Positions 1 through 8,367 of a DNA stretch of 30,293 nucleotides are shown here, piece by piece (the first letter of the stretch is position 1; each line of letters begins with the position of its first letter). Source of the DNA: DATGFK01 sp040007395 (GTDB lineage: Bacteria; Chloroflexota; Anaerolineae; Aggregatilineales; UBA2796); assembly GCA_040007395.1 (NCBI GenBank), contig JBDTVG010000212.1:1-30293 (forward strand). Reading direction: 5' to 3'. The notes beneath the pieces are model-generated. The model did not search any database. It was not told where the DNA came from and worked only from the letters and a program-made list of their open reading frames with translations. The position numbers and the translations under genes were made by a program.

Positions 1-172
1 TGCCAGAAGCATATATCCCGCCGATCACCACTGCTGGAATCAACATGCACAGTGCAATTAAGAGCAGCGCAATCACACCACCAATCGCCAATATCCAGAA
101 ATAGGGTTGGAAAGCGTTACGCGGTTTGTAGTTTGGAACAGTATTGGCTGGATAATAAGATGGAGTTCGCAT
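1..172 (-). CDS. Membrane protein, N-terminal fragment (cut by window edge)
   Basis: The minus strand is open from an ATG at 172 to the window edge, giving 57 residues of an incomplete protein. A short polar, Tyr/Pro-rich N-terminus (MRTPSYYPANTVPNYKPRN) is followed by one strongly hydrophobic segment at about residues 21-50, rich in Ile, Leu, Ala and Gly, which fits a signal anchor. A GAAAGG purine run lies a few bases upstream of the ATG and supports this start. The architecture matches the other single-anchor exported proteins in the window (2428-3930, 4066-5943), but the functional part lies outside, so no function can be given. Confidence 0.6.
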   Translation of the reverse strand, partial: MRTPSYYPANTVPNYKPRNAFQPYFWILAIGGVIALLLIALCMLIPAVVIGGIYASG

Positions 173-615
173 AGTGCCTTTCGCTAACAATAAAAATCCC
201 CTATTGATAAGCATAGTACACTCGCGACCAATCAACTTGACGCAAGCGTGATGCGAACCTGACGATTGCACTACGCTTGGGTGGTGCAGACCAACATAGT
301 CGTCTAAATCCTCAGTCTGTGACAAATTTGTAATCAATAACGCGAATAAAACGCCATATTTGAGTGATAATTAGATCATCAGAGGATCTCGAAATCAGTC
401 TTAAAGTTCTTCTGGTGATTCACTATAATTTCCTGACTCTGTGAGTCCTGAAGGTAGTGATAAATGGTCATAGGGCATGTAAACCAGATTAAATAGTGGG
501 CGAGACTATTTGTGATTTAATTACCAAATACTCCGTACCTTGCCTGTCGGTAACTAAGCTGCGCCATTTTAATCAGCAAACAAACTCATTTGCCTTTTCT
601 GTAGGAAAGACACTC
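173..615. other. Intergenic region between divergent genes
   Basis: This 443-base AT-rich stretch separates the minus-strand membrane protein from the plus-strand FHA gene. I see no convincing gene. A GTG at 496 would extend the FHA reading frame leftwards, but the added residues do not resemble the zinc-ribbon start and there is no ribosome site there. It holds one promoter-like element (401-429) and a short dyad, GACTC-TGT-GAGTC, at 435-447 close to the expected start of transcription. Confidence 0.4.
401..429 (+). promoter_or_regulatory. Candidate sigma70-type promoter for the FHA gene
   Basis: TTAAAG at 401-406 and a perfect TATAAT at 424-429 are separated by 17 bases. The dyad GACTC-TGT-GAGTC (435-447) lies at the predicted start point and could be an operator. 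The leader to the ATG at 616 would be about 180 bases, which is long, so another promoter may exist. Confidence 0.35.
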
Positions 616-1125
616 ATGCCGCCTGTAATATGCCCTGCTTGTGGTCACGAAAATCCTGTGGGCGCGTTAGTTTGTGCTCATTGTGATACCTTACTCGCCC
701 ATGTTGATCGTGATACGCGCGCCTTGCCTACGGAGTCGCTCGATGATATTGAGATGTCTGCACCCCAGCGTCAGTTTACCAAGCATCTGGGGCTGCTTGG
801 CCCAGATGCGGTGGCTCTCTACGTCAACGATATTGATGATCCTTTGATCGTGCATATCACACGCCAAGCCGCACTAGGCAGGTATTCAACCCAAAACACG
901 ACTCAACCACGCATCGACCTAACCGATTATGGCGCGTTTGAAAAAGGCGTATCGCGTATTCATGCCGTGCTACAACGCACCGACGATGGGTTGACTATCG
1001 AAGACCTTAATAGCAATAACGGAAGCTGGTTGAATAATGCTCGGTTGGCACCCAACGACCCCCAATTGCTGCACTCCGGCGATCGTCTGCAATTGGGGGA
1101 GATCTTTATCGAGATCTATTTTTAG
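616..1125 (+). CDS. Zinc-ribbon and FHA domain protein
   Basis: This 169-residue cytoplasmic protein has two parts. The N-terminus is a zinc ribbon with two CxxC knuckles (C6/C9 and C20/C23). The C-terminal half (about 75-169) is a forkhead-associated domain with the conserved GR (88-89), SRIH (113-116) and NG (135-136) positions that bind phosphothreonine. A linker of about 45 residues joins them. FHA domains read Ser/Thr kinase signalling; no kinase is visible here, so the partner is unknown. I chose the ATG at 616 because it directly precedes the zinc ribbon and follows AGGAAAGA at a suitable distance. It is convergent with the glycosidase gene, with only 22 bases between the ends. Confidence 0.85.
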   Translation: MPPVICPACGHENPVGALVCAHCDTLLAHVDRDTRALPTESLDDIEMSAPQRQFTKHLGLLGPDAVALYVNDIDDPLIVHITRQAALGRYSTQNTTQPRIDLTDYGAFEKGVSRIHAVLQRTDDGLTIEDLNSNNGSWLNNARLAPNDPQLLHSGDRLQLGEIFIEIYF

Positions 1126-1147
1126 CTACAGGCGGAATAGACTGGTA

Positions 1148-2428
1148 TTAAGGTTTGGCGGTGGGGGTGGTAGGTTGCCACGCTGGCAGCGGCGAATAGT
1201 TGTTCGTACCGGGTTTTAGGGCTGGTTCGCTCGTGTCATCCACATAATGGGCCATATCTGCTAACGCATAAAACGCATCGCGGAAATAGGTCTGTTCTCC
1301 GGTATGGGCAATGCTCCACCAGTATTCTTCGTCATTTTCCGTCCAAGTGGGGTCAGGCATATAGATCGTGACCATGAGGCCGACCCAAGGTCGCCAGTAT
1401 TGGGCGGCGTAGGCATACGCGCCGACTAGGTAGTCGGCCTGCTGTTTCTCAGTCACCGCGTGCCAGCGATAGGGGTTATCGACTAGCTTGCCGTCTTGCA
1501 GCACTTTATCGCGAGTATCTACCGTCCAGCCCACTTCTAACAGTGCCACTTGTTTGGCACCATCGCCGCGTGCCACCTGAATCGCCCGCATATCCTCGAC
1601 ATGGCGGAATACCTGAAAGCGATGTCCATCCAACGATGGATCGTCAGGCGCGGTTTCGGGCGGTGATTTGTAGCCGGGAGCGTTCAGACCAAGCACATCA
1701 TAGTAGTTGGCGAGACCCGCATCGTACATCCCTTGTAAATAGCGTTCGTCAGACATCGCAGTTGCGTCGTCGTTGCCAGTGGGCGCTAGCGGCGCGCTAA
1801 TCACCAACGCATTCGGATCAGCGGACTTGATACCCTCATAGCAGGCCGCCAATAATTTGACGTAGGCGGCAGGGTTCGGCGGGCGGTTTTCCCATTCGCG
1901 AGCGAGATTCGGCTCATTCCAGACTTGATAGCCAACGATCTTACCTTTGTACCGATCCGCTAGCACATGACACCACGTTCCAAAGGCTTTAGTGTCAAAG
2001 GGTGGTTGGTTAGGGTCACTGTTTTTGGGCATGATCACCCAATAGGGCGGCTTGCTAAGACGGGCCACGAGCTTCAAGCCGCGGTAGGCGGTTTCGCCCA
2101 CAACGAGATCCATATGTTCCCAGTTGTAGGGTTGGTTCACATCGGCACGAACATCGTTCCAGTCGATGATCTGCTTGACATAGCCAAAGCGCATCTGTCG
2201 TATACGTTCCAGATCGCGGGATCGGGTGGCGGCGTTCCACCATAGGAAAGCGTGAATCCCATAACTGAGCGACGGAAATGCTCGATGGGTGATCAGGCTT
2301 GCACCGAGCTTATCAGGGGTTGGTGTTGGTTTACTGAGTACAGAGACAAGGGTAGGCACACCGAGCGCCAGAATAACCAGCACAACGAACGTGCTGATTC
2401 TGGCGCTCTTTGAATTGAATATGTTCAT
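1148..2428 (-). CDS. Membrane-anchored clan GH-A-like glycoside hydrolase (paralogue 1)
   Basis: This 426-residue protein has an N-terminal anchor or uncleaved signal (about 12-31), a short Pro/Thr spacer and a TIM-barrel glycosidase domain. VWNEPNLAREW carries the clan GH-A acid/base Glu (E172) after Asn-171. E298 in ALLEVGWT is the likely nucleophile. The architecture resembles GH39/GH5-type enzymes, but the exact family and substrate cannot be fixed by eye. The C-terminus is Pro/Thr-rich. It should act outside the membrane on a polysaccharide or glycoconjugate. Its ATG overlaps the stop of the upstream paralogue by one base (TGATG), so translation is probably coupled. Both predicted catalytic Glu are present, so it is likely active. 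Confidence 0.8.
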   Translation of the reverse strand: MNIFNSKSARISTFVVLVILALGVPTLVSVLSKPTPTPDKLGASLITHRAFPSLSYGIHAFLWWNAATRSRDLERIRQMRFGYVKQIIDWNDVRADVNQPYNWEHMDLVVGETAYRGLKLVARLSKPPYWVIMPKNSDPNQPPFDTKAFGTWCHVLADRYKGKIVGYQVWNEPNLAREWENRPPNPAAYVKLLAACYEGIKSADPNALVISAPLAPTGNDDATAMSDERYLQGMYDAGLANYYDVLGLNAPGYKSPPETAPDDPSLDGHRFQVFRHVEDMRAIQVARGDGAKQVALLEVGWTVDTRDKVLQDGKLVDNPYRWHAVTEKQQADYLVGAYAYAAQYWRPWVGLMVTIYMPDPTWTENDEEYWWSIAHTGEQTYFRDAFYALADMAHYVDDTSEPALKPGTNNYSPLPAWQPTTPTAKP

Positions 2429-3930
2429 CAGCTAGCTTTACGCGGTTGCCCCCTGAAGTTGCGGTCTTCGATCTTCTTCCAGACCGGATGTGCCACAAAA
2501 TCTTTGCCGAGGATCGACCATACCACGTTATCGCCCACGCCGCCTTCCAGCGACCAGCCTGCCTGTGCGCCATAGTTCAGATTGAACACGATTGCCAACC
2601 GGACAAAGCCCCACTGCTGCATCTCAGTGATCGCCAGCTCGGTAAAGTTGGCTTGATCAACGATGGTATTATCTTTGACAAACTCAAAGCCAGAACGCAG
2701 ATTACCCGTTAATCCGTCGGCAGTAGGCCAGCCGAATTCTGTCACGCATAGCTTGAGATTACTGCCGGCTGCCTTGACCTTATCGGCGTAGCCCATGATG
2801 GTACTCTTGAATGACCAGCTATGATTCGGATTTTCCCACGGGCCACGATACTTGGCGCGGGGGGTACGCTCTGGGATATTTTTGTAGTCGGCATCAGGCG
2901 GCACATTCAAGCCGTTATGGTGTGCGCCTACACAGTCGGCGTAGTTGAGCATCCCAGCTTTAATTAGCTTGTCCATATAAACAAAATCGTCAACGTAGTT
3001 AACGCCGTTGTTGGCTCCAGTAGGTGAGAGCGCCGACGTAACGACGATCACGTTCGGGTCTGCCGCCTTGATCGCATCGTGGGCGGCTTTGAGCAGTGAT
3101 ACATAGCGCGCCGGATCGAGTTGTTGTGGCGCAGTAGACCATTCGCGATCCAGATTAACCTCGTTCCAGACTTCGATAGCGTTGATCATCCCCGGATACC
3201 GTTGGAGGATTGCAGTCAGAAAATCGGCGTAGTCTTGAGGATTGCTTGGCGGACCATCGAGTACACCCGGCTTATCAGTCGGAGCGTTTTTGTCACGCGC
3301 CCAATTGGGCGCTTTGGCAACTGCCAACAGCACTTTGATATTGGCGGCGTGCAGCATCTTGATCGAGACATCCATTGCTGTCCAGTCAATCTTACCCTTG
3401 ACAGCTTCGACATCGCGCCAGACGACCTGCGTTTTCACCCAATTCAGTTTAAGCTGTTTGCCCGCCATATCAACCCAGACTTTGTAAACGTTCGGGTCGG
3501 GATTGTCTTGTACAGCGATCCCCAGATCGAAATCGGTATCTTTGATCGGGTTAATCGTCGCAGTCGGTGCGCCGCCTGCTGCATCTGGCGCACTGGTCGC
3601 TGCTACTTTCGTCGGTTCAGTCGTATTGGTCGGAACGGCTGCGACGGCTGCGTCTGGCGCTTCTGTAGCATCCGAGCTTCCTGCCGTACTAGCGATTGCT
3701 GCTGCGTCTGCGCCGTCCGATGGATTGGTCGTTTTCGCGCTTATACTCACCGGAGCAAGATTGCCTTTGGCATTAGCGGCAATGCCCGTTGCTGCATAGA
3801 TCGAGATAAACGTGCAAGCACCAATCATCAGCGTAATGCCTGACCAAATCAACGCAAAGTTCCGAACTTGCTGGCGACGACGCGGCGGGGTCGGCATCAT
3901 AGTTTCGCGTGCGGTGTTTTGTGAAGTCAT
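2428..3930 (-). CDS. Membrane-anchored clan GH-A-like glycoside hydrolase (paralogue 2)
   Basis: This is a 500-residue paralogue of the downstream gene. A basic N-terminus is followed by one membrane segment (about 24-48), then about 80 residues rich in Ala, Thr, Ser and Pro that look like an extracellular spacer, then the catalytic domain. IEVWNEVNLDREW gives the acid/base E257, with Val in place of the usual Pro after NE, and CVTEFGWPT gives the nucleophile E398. Shared blocks with paralogue 1 include SADPN/AADPN, APLAPTG/SALSPTG and NLxREW, which indicates tandem duplication. I chose the ATG at 3930 because AGGAGA lies eight bases upstream; a longer start at 3978 would lie inside the predicted promoter. 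Substrate unknown. Confidence 0.8.
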   Translation of the reverse strand: MTSQNTARETMMPTPPRRRQQVRNFALIWSGITLMIGACTFISIYAATGIAANAKGNLAPVSISAKTTNPSDGADAAAIASTAGSSDATEAPDAAVAAVPTNTTEPTKVAATSAPDAAGGAPTATINPIKDTDFDLGIAVQDNPDPNVYKVWVDMAGKQLKLNWVKTQVVWRDVEAVKGKIDWTAMDVSIKMLHAANIKVLLAVAKAPNWARDKNAPTDKPGVLDGPPSNPQDYADFLTAILQRYPGMINAIEVWNEVNLDREWSTAPQQLDPARYVSLLKAAHDAIKAADPNVIVVTSALSPTGANNGVNYVDDFVYMDKLIKAGMLNYADCVGAHHNGLNVPPDADYKNIPERTPRAKYRGPWENPNHSWSFKSTIMGYADKVKAAGSNLKLCVTEFGWPTADGLTGNLRSGFEFVKDNTIVDQANFTELAITEMQQWGFVRLAIVFNLNYGAQAGWSLEGGVGDNVVWSILGKDFVAHPVWKKIEDRNFRGQPRKAS

Positions 3931-3957
3931 CAAAGTAATCTCCTTAAAAGGCGTTGC

Positions 3958-3985
3958 ACTATATTGCAGATCAATCAAAAATCAA
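3958..3985 (-). promoter_or_regulatory. Candidate promoter for the glycosidase pair
   Basis: Read on the minus strand, TTGATT (3985-3980), a 16-base spacer and TATAGT (3963-3958) form a good sigma70-type promoter. The start of transcription would fall near 3951, just upstream of the AGGAGA ribosome site, giving a short conventional leader. This supports the start at 3930. Confidence 0.5.
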
Positions 3986-4060
3986 TGACCAAGTACAGGC
4001 AAACGCTAGGGTGCAAACTCAGGTTAGGATCTGGCACCATCTGAAACTAGGGTAGTCACG

Positions 4061-4079
4061 CTGCCTCACGGTGAGGCAG
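4061..4079 (-). terminator. Stem-loop overlapping the stop of the GH18-like gene
   Basis: CTGCCTCA-CGG-TGAGGCAG is a perfect 8-bp stem with a 3-base loop. The stop codon (4068-4066) lies inside the stem. No run of T follows on the minus strand, so it may be an atypical terminator or an mRNA 3'-end stabiliser rather than a classical intrinsic terminator. Confidence 0.45.
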
Positions 4080-5943
4080 TCGCGGGTAAGGTCGCTGGCG
4101 GCGCAGCTTGAGTCGGCACCGCAGCAGGAGCCAGCACATTGATCGTTACGGGGCCGAGCGTACTCTGTGCGCCCACAACCTCGGCATTGACGACGCTCTC
4201 CTTTTTCGGTTTGATGATAAAAGGCGTACCGGGAATCGCTGTTGATTCAGAGACAAGCGTCCCATTTGACATGACCATCCATTTGAGTGATAGCGCACTG
4301 GGTTGGACAGCAGGCTGATTGACTTTGTAACCAGACAACGTATTGACCGCATCATTGGGCGCACCCGGCGATGCAAGGTCAAGCGCAACGACACCCGCCA
4401 AATTATAGGTGGCAACCCGTTCCAGCCGCTTGCTGATCGCCGCGCCTGTCGTGAGCCACATGGTTCCCACAAGTGTACCGTCCGGGTTGAAGTACTTGAT
4501 TCCCGGTGTGTTAGACGAGTCAAGCGGCAAGAACTGTGCGGCATACCCAGTCAGGCCGACTTCTACCGGGTTTTCCGGTTGGATAGGCGTATTGGGCTTG
4601 ACCACGACGCGCCCCAGCGGAGCCAACGCATCCCCCGCACTGACCGAGGTAAAACTGCCGTCGGTTTCCTGCACGCTCAACACGCTAATCGCTGCCTGCA
4701 AACGAGCGCGGTTTACCTCACCGGCTGCCCATTGTAACACATTGCTCACTAACCCTTTGTCGGCAAGCGCTTGCGGATCAAGGGGGAAGACAATCTGCAC
4801 GCTGTCGGCGGTTGCGCCAATACTGCGCCAGTCGTAAGCACCCGTATTGAAGTTGCTGCCATCTTGTGTCGGAAAAGGAACCACAACGGTTAGAGTGAGG
4901 TTCGCATTGTGGAGTTTTTGCGCCAACGTCGTGATGAAATCAGTGAAGTTATCGCGTTGTTCAGGAGGTAAACGGCGGTAATCAATGGCAAGCCCCTGAT
5001 ACGTCTTGCTGCTAGCAAAGTCTACCAGCCGTTCGATGTGAATGGCCCGCAGCCCACTATTTTGTAATAGCATTGTAACTGTCGCCACATCAACCGCGGC
5101 AGGCGTAGCAAAGTTGCGGATAACCGGAACCACCCCATAGCTATGCCCGATCTCGATCCCGGCAGGCAGTACCCCTTGCAGCGCCCCAGAAGCGGCAGGC
5201 TGTAACCCGGCAGGATAAATCGTGTTTGCCAATGCCGCCGCATCACGTTTGAGATCCTGACCAACATCTACTGCCACACCGATCACGGGAACTAATCGAC
5301 TAGGCAAAAAGACTGCCAAACGGTCTGGCAGTGCTTTGACATTAGCAATCAGGGTTTTGTTATCGTCTGAAGGATGCGAAGCCACGAACTGCCAGCGGCT
5401 AGTTTGTAGATCGTAGCGGTATAAATCGATTAGGGTGACCTCTGCGCCTTGCGGCACAGCAATTGTTAAAACTGCGCCGGGAATTGTCCCTTGCTTCTCG
5501 ATCAGGTAGATCGGACTCAGTGGGGTTAGCGACTGTGGAAGCGCTCCCCGCGCCGCCGTGATCCATGTCACATCTTCTGGTTCTGGGGCAGTCTGCCCAG
5601 AAAAAACTTCGTAGCTAATTACTTTCAGACGCACCCCGAAGCCGCTTTCCGCATTCGCCGGATCTAGCGCCACAGTCAAGCCACCAACGGAAGTGCTAGT
5701 GTTTTGCTGGTTAAGCTGCGTATAGGGCGGACTAAATAGTCTTTCTCCCAGTGAAAAAGGCGGCAAAAGTAGTGCAATCCCGATCAGAACGGCAACCAAC
5801 ACAAACACGATACCAACAAGCGCACACCCCAAGCCACCGCCGGAAGTGCGGGAGGCTGGTTGTGTACCGCGCCGTTTGGGTTGGCTCTCTTGGCGGATAA
5901 ACGGCTGTGGCTCGTTATCCTCGTTGTTAATGTCAAAAGACAT
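4066..5943 (-). CDS. Membrane-anchored GH18-like protein, probably catalytically inactive
   Basis: This 625-residue protein has a charged cytoplasmic tail, one membrane segment (about 36-61), an extracellular beta-rich region (about 80-225) and a GH18-like barrel (about 250-540) similar to the YaaH/spore-germination branch. The barrel shows GLAIDYRRLPPEQRDNF, the counterpart of the GH18 catalytic strand, a following LTLTVVVP strand, and near its end ISKRLERVATYNLAGVVALD, typical of the last GH18 strand. At the catalytic DGxxxDxE site the sequence reads QGLAIDYR: the first Asp is Gln316 and the proton-donor Glu is Arg323, while Asp321 remains. A C-terminal beta-rich tail ends in Ala/Pro repeats. 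I infer a carbohydrate-binding or scaffold role. The ATG at 5943 was preferred because an AGAAAG lies upstream and the longer start would enter the promoter. Confidence 0.7.
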   Translation of the reverse strand: MSFDINNEDNEPQPFIRQESQPKRRGTQPASRTSGGGLGCALVGIVFVLVAVLIGIALLLPPFSLGERLFSPPYTQLNQQNTSTSVGGLTVALDPANAESGFGVRLKVISYEVFSGQTAPEPEDVTWITAARGALPQSLTPLSPIYLIEKQGTIPGAVLTIAVPQGAEVTLIDLYRYDLQTSRWQFVASHPSDDNKTLIANVKALPDRLAVFLPSRLVPVIGVAVDVGQDLKRDAAALANTIYPAGLQPAASGALQGVLPAGIEIGHSYGVVPVIRNFATPAAVDVATVTMLLQNSGLRAIHIERLVDFASSKTYQGLAIDYRRLPPEQRDNFTDFITTLAQKLHNANLTLTVVVPFPTQDGSNFNTGAYDWRSIGATADSVQIVFPLDPQALADKGLVSNVLQWAAGEVNRARLQAAISVLSVQETDGSFTSVSAGDALAPLGRVVVKPNTPIQPENPVEVGLTGYAAQFLPLDSSNTPGIKYFNPDGTLVGTMWLTTGAAISKRLERVATYNLAGVVALDLASPGAPNDAVNTLSGYKVNQPAVQPSALSLKWMVMSNGTLVSESTAIPGTPFIIKPKKESVVNAEVVGAQSTLGPVTINVLAPAAVPTQAAPPATLPATASP

Positions 5944-5990
5944 TCGCGCAACTTTCTGACCGTTTACAAGTTTATACAAGTTTGGCGCGT

Positions 5991-6018
5991 ATTGTATCGC
6001 AATAACCGTTCGTTGCAA
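5991..6018 (-). promoter_or_regulatory. Candidate promoter for the GH18-like gene
   Basis: On the minus strand TTGCAA (6018-6013), a 16-base spacer and TACAAT (5996-5991) resemble a sigma70-type promoter. It would start transcription about 40 bases upstream of the ATG at 5943. Confidence 0.4.
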
Positions 6019-6221
6019 CTAAGCGAGTACCCGATGACTTTACGCTGTGTCGCTAATGAAGCTCATGGTACGCGGCTTGCAACATCATCTATTTTGGGGT
6101 TGGAAAAAGCCAAACCAACGGGGTAGCACTAGGGATAAGGTACCTCAGAAAAGCAGGGTCGGGCATTCCCAACCCTACACAAATACAACTTGGAACGAAG
6201 CGCTCAAGCCTACAGTTTGGT

Positions 6222-6806
6222 CTAGTTCCCCAGCAAGAGGTTGGATGGCATCCAGCGCTGCCACGCTTGATTCCCTAGATTAACCAGAGAAGCCGCCAGT
6301 AACACCTTGCCCGGTTCGATCAGGATAAACGGGAAGACGCTAGCAATCAGAGCGCTGTCCAGCGACATCTGTCGGAAAGCCGCTACGCCAATGGTACCGA
6401 AGGCGAGAATCACGACCATTGCAGCAAGACCGCATATAACATTTAGCAACAATCGATGTTGTTTGGCCCGCCACGCTAACCCCGCCACAAACGCCGCCGG
6501 AACGAAGCCAACCAGATAGCCCGCAGTTACGCTCCAAAAGACCAACGGGCCAAGTCCGCGTGTATCCAGCGGTGCGCCTAATGCGATTGCTGCGACATAT
6601 ACACTAACGCTCAACGCCCCTTCTAACGGGCCAAGTACCATACCCGTGATGAAAATCATCAGTGTTTGGGCCGTGATGGGCGGAACGTTCGGGGCAATCT
6701 CAATACGTACTCTCGCGGAGAGGGCGACTAATACTGCAAACAAGCCGACCCGAACGGCCCGAATTACCCACATCGGGTAACGACGACTCACAACTTCAGC
6801 AATCAT
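6222..6806 (-). CDS. bioY: Biotin transporter BioY (ECF S component)
   Basis: This 194-residue integral membrane protein has about six hydrophobic segments. Family hallmarks are PPITAQTLMIFITGMVLGP near the N-terminus, a GALSVSVYVAAIALGAP segment, the TAGYLVGFVPAAFVAGL helix and the late FILIEPGKVLLAASL helix. BioY captures biotin and delivers it inward, with an energising ECF module (EcfT/EcfA) that is not in this window. The usual family length is about 180-200 residues. AAGGA lies six bases before the ATG, fixing the start. It stands alone, with no biotin synthesis gene beside it, so a biotin auxotroph or salvage role is possible but not shown. Confidence 0.9.
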   Translation of the reverse strand: MIAEVVSRRYPMWVIRAVRVGLFAVLVALSARVRIEIAPNVPPITAQTLMIFITGMVLGPLEGALSVSVYVAAIALGAPLDTRGLGPLVFWSVTAGYLVGFVPAAFVAGLAWRAKQHRLLLNVICGLAAMVVILAFGTIGVAAFRQMSLDSALIASVFPFILIEPGKVLLAASLVNLGNQAWQRWMPSNLLLGN

Positions 6807-6817
6807 AACCGATCCTT

Positions 6818-6835
6818 TTTAGATATCTAGCTAAA
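6818..6835 (-). promoter_or_regulatory. Imperfect dyad upstream of bioY, possible operator
   Basis: TTTAGATATCTAGCTAAA is an 18-base near-palindrome (TTTAG...CTAAA arms with internal TA pairs) lying just upstream of the AAGGA ribosome site of bioY. A position between promoter and start codon would suit a repressor site. It does not match the BirA or BioR consensus as I remember them. Confidence 0.25.
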
Positions 6836-7086
6836 GATAGCACGTTCTCAAACGCTTATAACCCTGATCATACAAAGTGGTAGCGGATTGATCCATCTTT
6901 TATGGGAAACGATCTTATCGTGGCTATACCACGTAGAAGGTTGCTCATTGTCTGTCGTGGCACAAAGCGAGATACACACGTTACAACAGCCCTATTATCG
7001 GCAAAGCATTCCATGTGTAACTATTAACCAGTCGTAATCTGACTGGGGAGGCGCTAAACTGATGCTCAAAATTTACAGGTCAACGC

Positions 7087-7115
7087 TTGGTGTCACAGCA
7101 AAATACCGCTACAAT
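7087..7115 (+). promoter_or_regulatory. Candidate promoter for spoVS and the PHP gene
   Basis: TTGGTG at 7087-7092 and TACAAT at 7110-7115 are spaced by 17 bases. The leader to the ATG at 7218 would be about 95 bases. Confidence 0.35.
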
Positions 7116-7217
7116 GGATAAACTTGCCCGACATGGCACTTTTAGCACCGTAGCACATTTTTCGCCTGTGGTGGTCAAGTAATATTTTTGCTGCCTCCAG
7201 GAAGGATACAACGGATA

Positions 7218-7499
7218 ATGGTAGACATCATCAAGGTTTCAGCCCGTTCACGTTCCACTGCTGTCGCTGGAGCTATTGCGGGCGTAGTACGCGAACACAA
7301 ACGCGCCGAAGTGCAAGCAATTGGCGCAGGCGCGGTTAACCAAGCAATCAAAGCGGCGGCGATTGCACGGGGTTATTTGGCAGACGATGGAATTGATGTG
7401 ATTTGCATCCCTTATTTCACAGAAGTAACCATCGAAGATCAAGAACGAACCGCGCTCCGGCTCATTGTCGAACCCCGTATTACTGCGGCAGCCAAGTAA
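7218..7499 (+). CDS. spoVS: Stage V sporulation protein S family protein
   Basis: This 93-residue protein matches SpoVS almost end to end, with the MVDIIKVSARSRSTAVAGAI start, a central EVQAIGAGAVNQAIKA block and a DVICIPYF segment. The family is about 86-90 residues and has an Alba-like nucleic-acid-binding fold. In Bacillus it affects spore development, but it is widespread in Thermus/Deinococcus and Chloroflexota that do not sporulate, so the role here is unknown. The ATG at 7218 begins directly at the conserved residues; AGGAAGGA lies upstream at a rather long spacing. A PHP phosphoesterase starts four bases after the stop, so the two are probably co-transcribed. Confidence 0.9.
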   Translation: MVDIIKVSARSRSTAVAGAIAGVVREHKRAEVQAIGAGAVNQAIKAAAIARGYLADDGIDVICIPYFTEVTIEDQERTALRLIVEPRITAAAK

Positions 7500-7503
7500 T
7501 ACA

Positions 7504-8340
7504 ATGCGGGTCGATCTCCATATGCACAGCACAGCCTCGGACGGTGTTTATTCGCCTGCCGAGGTTGTGCAAATCGCGTTAACAAATAATATGGATGTTA
7601 TCGCGCTCACCGACCATGATAGCGTAGAAGGCATCGCGGAGGCGCGACAAGCCGCGGCTTCGTCCAAACTTGACGTTCTAGTTGGTGTCGAACTGAGCAG
7701 CGAAGGAGATCAGGGCGACGCACATATCCTTGGCTATCTGTTTGATACGGACAATCTGCCACTGCAAAATTTACTGTCCGAGTTGCGCGGTGCACGAGTC
7801 CATCGTGCAGATCGGATCGTCCAGAAACTTAGTGGGCTAGGGATTGATGTCCCATTAGAACGTGTCTATGCGCTGGCAGGCAGCGGCGCAGTCGGGCGAC
7901 CGCATGTGGCGCGAGCGATGGTCGAGGCTGGTTTTGTAGGATCATTGCAAGAGGCCTTCGATAAATATCTGGGCGACGATGGCCCCGCCTATGTTCCGCA
8001 TTTCAACCTGACCCCCGAAGATGCGATTCGCGCTGTCCATGCCGCTGGGGGAATTGCCGTGCTGGCGCATCCGGGTCGCTACGAAGCCTACGGCAAAATC
8101 ATCGCGGGTCTGCTGCCACTCGGTCTAGATGGATTGGAAGTGTTTTACCCCGACCATACCCCTGCCATAATCGAAGAACTGCGTGGAATTGTTCGGCAGC
8201 ATGATCTAGTGATGACCGTTGGCAGCGACTTTCACCGTCGCGAAGGGGATGGCTCCGCCCGCATCGGCTCTGTCAAAACGCCACCCGATCTCGCCATTGT
8301 CGCTGCACTGCGCGAAAGAACGCTGCGCTACCGACAGTAA
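7504..8340 (+). CDS. PHP-domain phosphoesterase, RNase AM/YciV family
   Basis: This 278-residue protein begins directly with the first PHP motif (H6, H8, D13), followed by TDHD (37-39 region), E63, H189 in VLAHPGRY, and D242/H244 in SDFH. These are the metal ligands of the trinuclear PHP active site. The insert with GRPHVARAMV and a YVPHF segment is typical of the YciV group, which includes RNase AM and nucleoside 3',5'-bisphosphate phosphatases acting on short RNA or pAp. The cytoplasmic role inferred is RNA 5'-end trimming or nucleotide turnover. I chose ATG 7504, only four bases after the spoVS stop. A TTG at 7465 would add 13 unlike residues. All ligands are present, so it should be active. 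Confidence 0.88.
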   Translation: MRVDLHMHSTASDGVYSPAEVVQIALTNNMDVIALTDHDSVEGIAEARQAAASSKLDVLVGVELSSEGDQGDAHILGYLFDTDNLPLQNLLSELRGARVHRADRIVQKLSGLGIDVPLERVYALAGSGAVGRPHVARAMVEAGFVGSLQEAFDKYLGDDGPAYVPHFNLTPEDAIRAVHAAGGIAVLAHPGRYEAYGKIIAGLLPLGLDGLEVFYPDHTPAIIEELRGIVRQHDLVMTVGSDFHRREGDGSARIGSVKTPPDLAIVAALRERTLRYRQ

Positions 8341-8367
8341 AATATAGATCACCACATGGGCAGGAAA

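Larger units (their letters stand above)
6807..7217. other. Intergenic region between bioY and spoVS
   Basis: This is a 411-base divergent intergenic region. I found no gene-like reading frame and no tRNA-like fold. It contains a dyad next to the bioY ribosome site (6818-6835) and a promoter-like element for spoVS (7087-7115). The remainder is unexplained AT-rich sequence. Confidence 0.4.

Noticed and set aside
496..615. N-terminal extension of the FHA protein from GTG 496
   Set aside because: There is no ribosome site, the extension is not conserved-looking, and ATG 616 starts right at the zinc ribbon with a good AGGAAAGA.
3121..3843. Long plus-strand open frame of 240 codons inside the glycosidase gene
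   Set aside because: It is antisense to a clear glycosidase; its product is Cys/Arg-rich with no domain pattern and no ribosome site.
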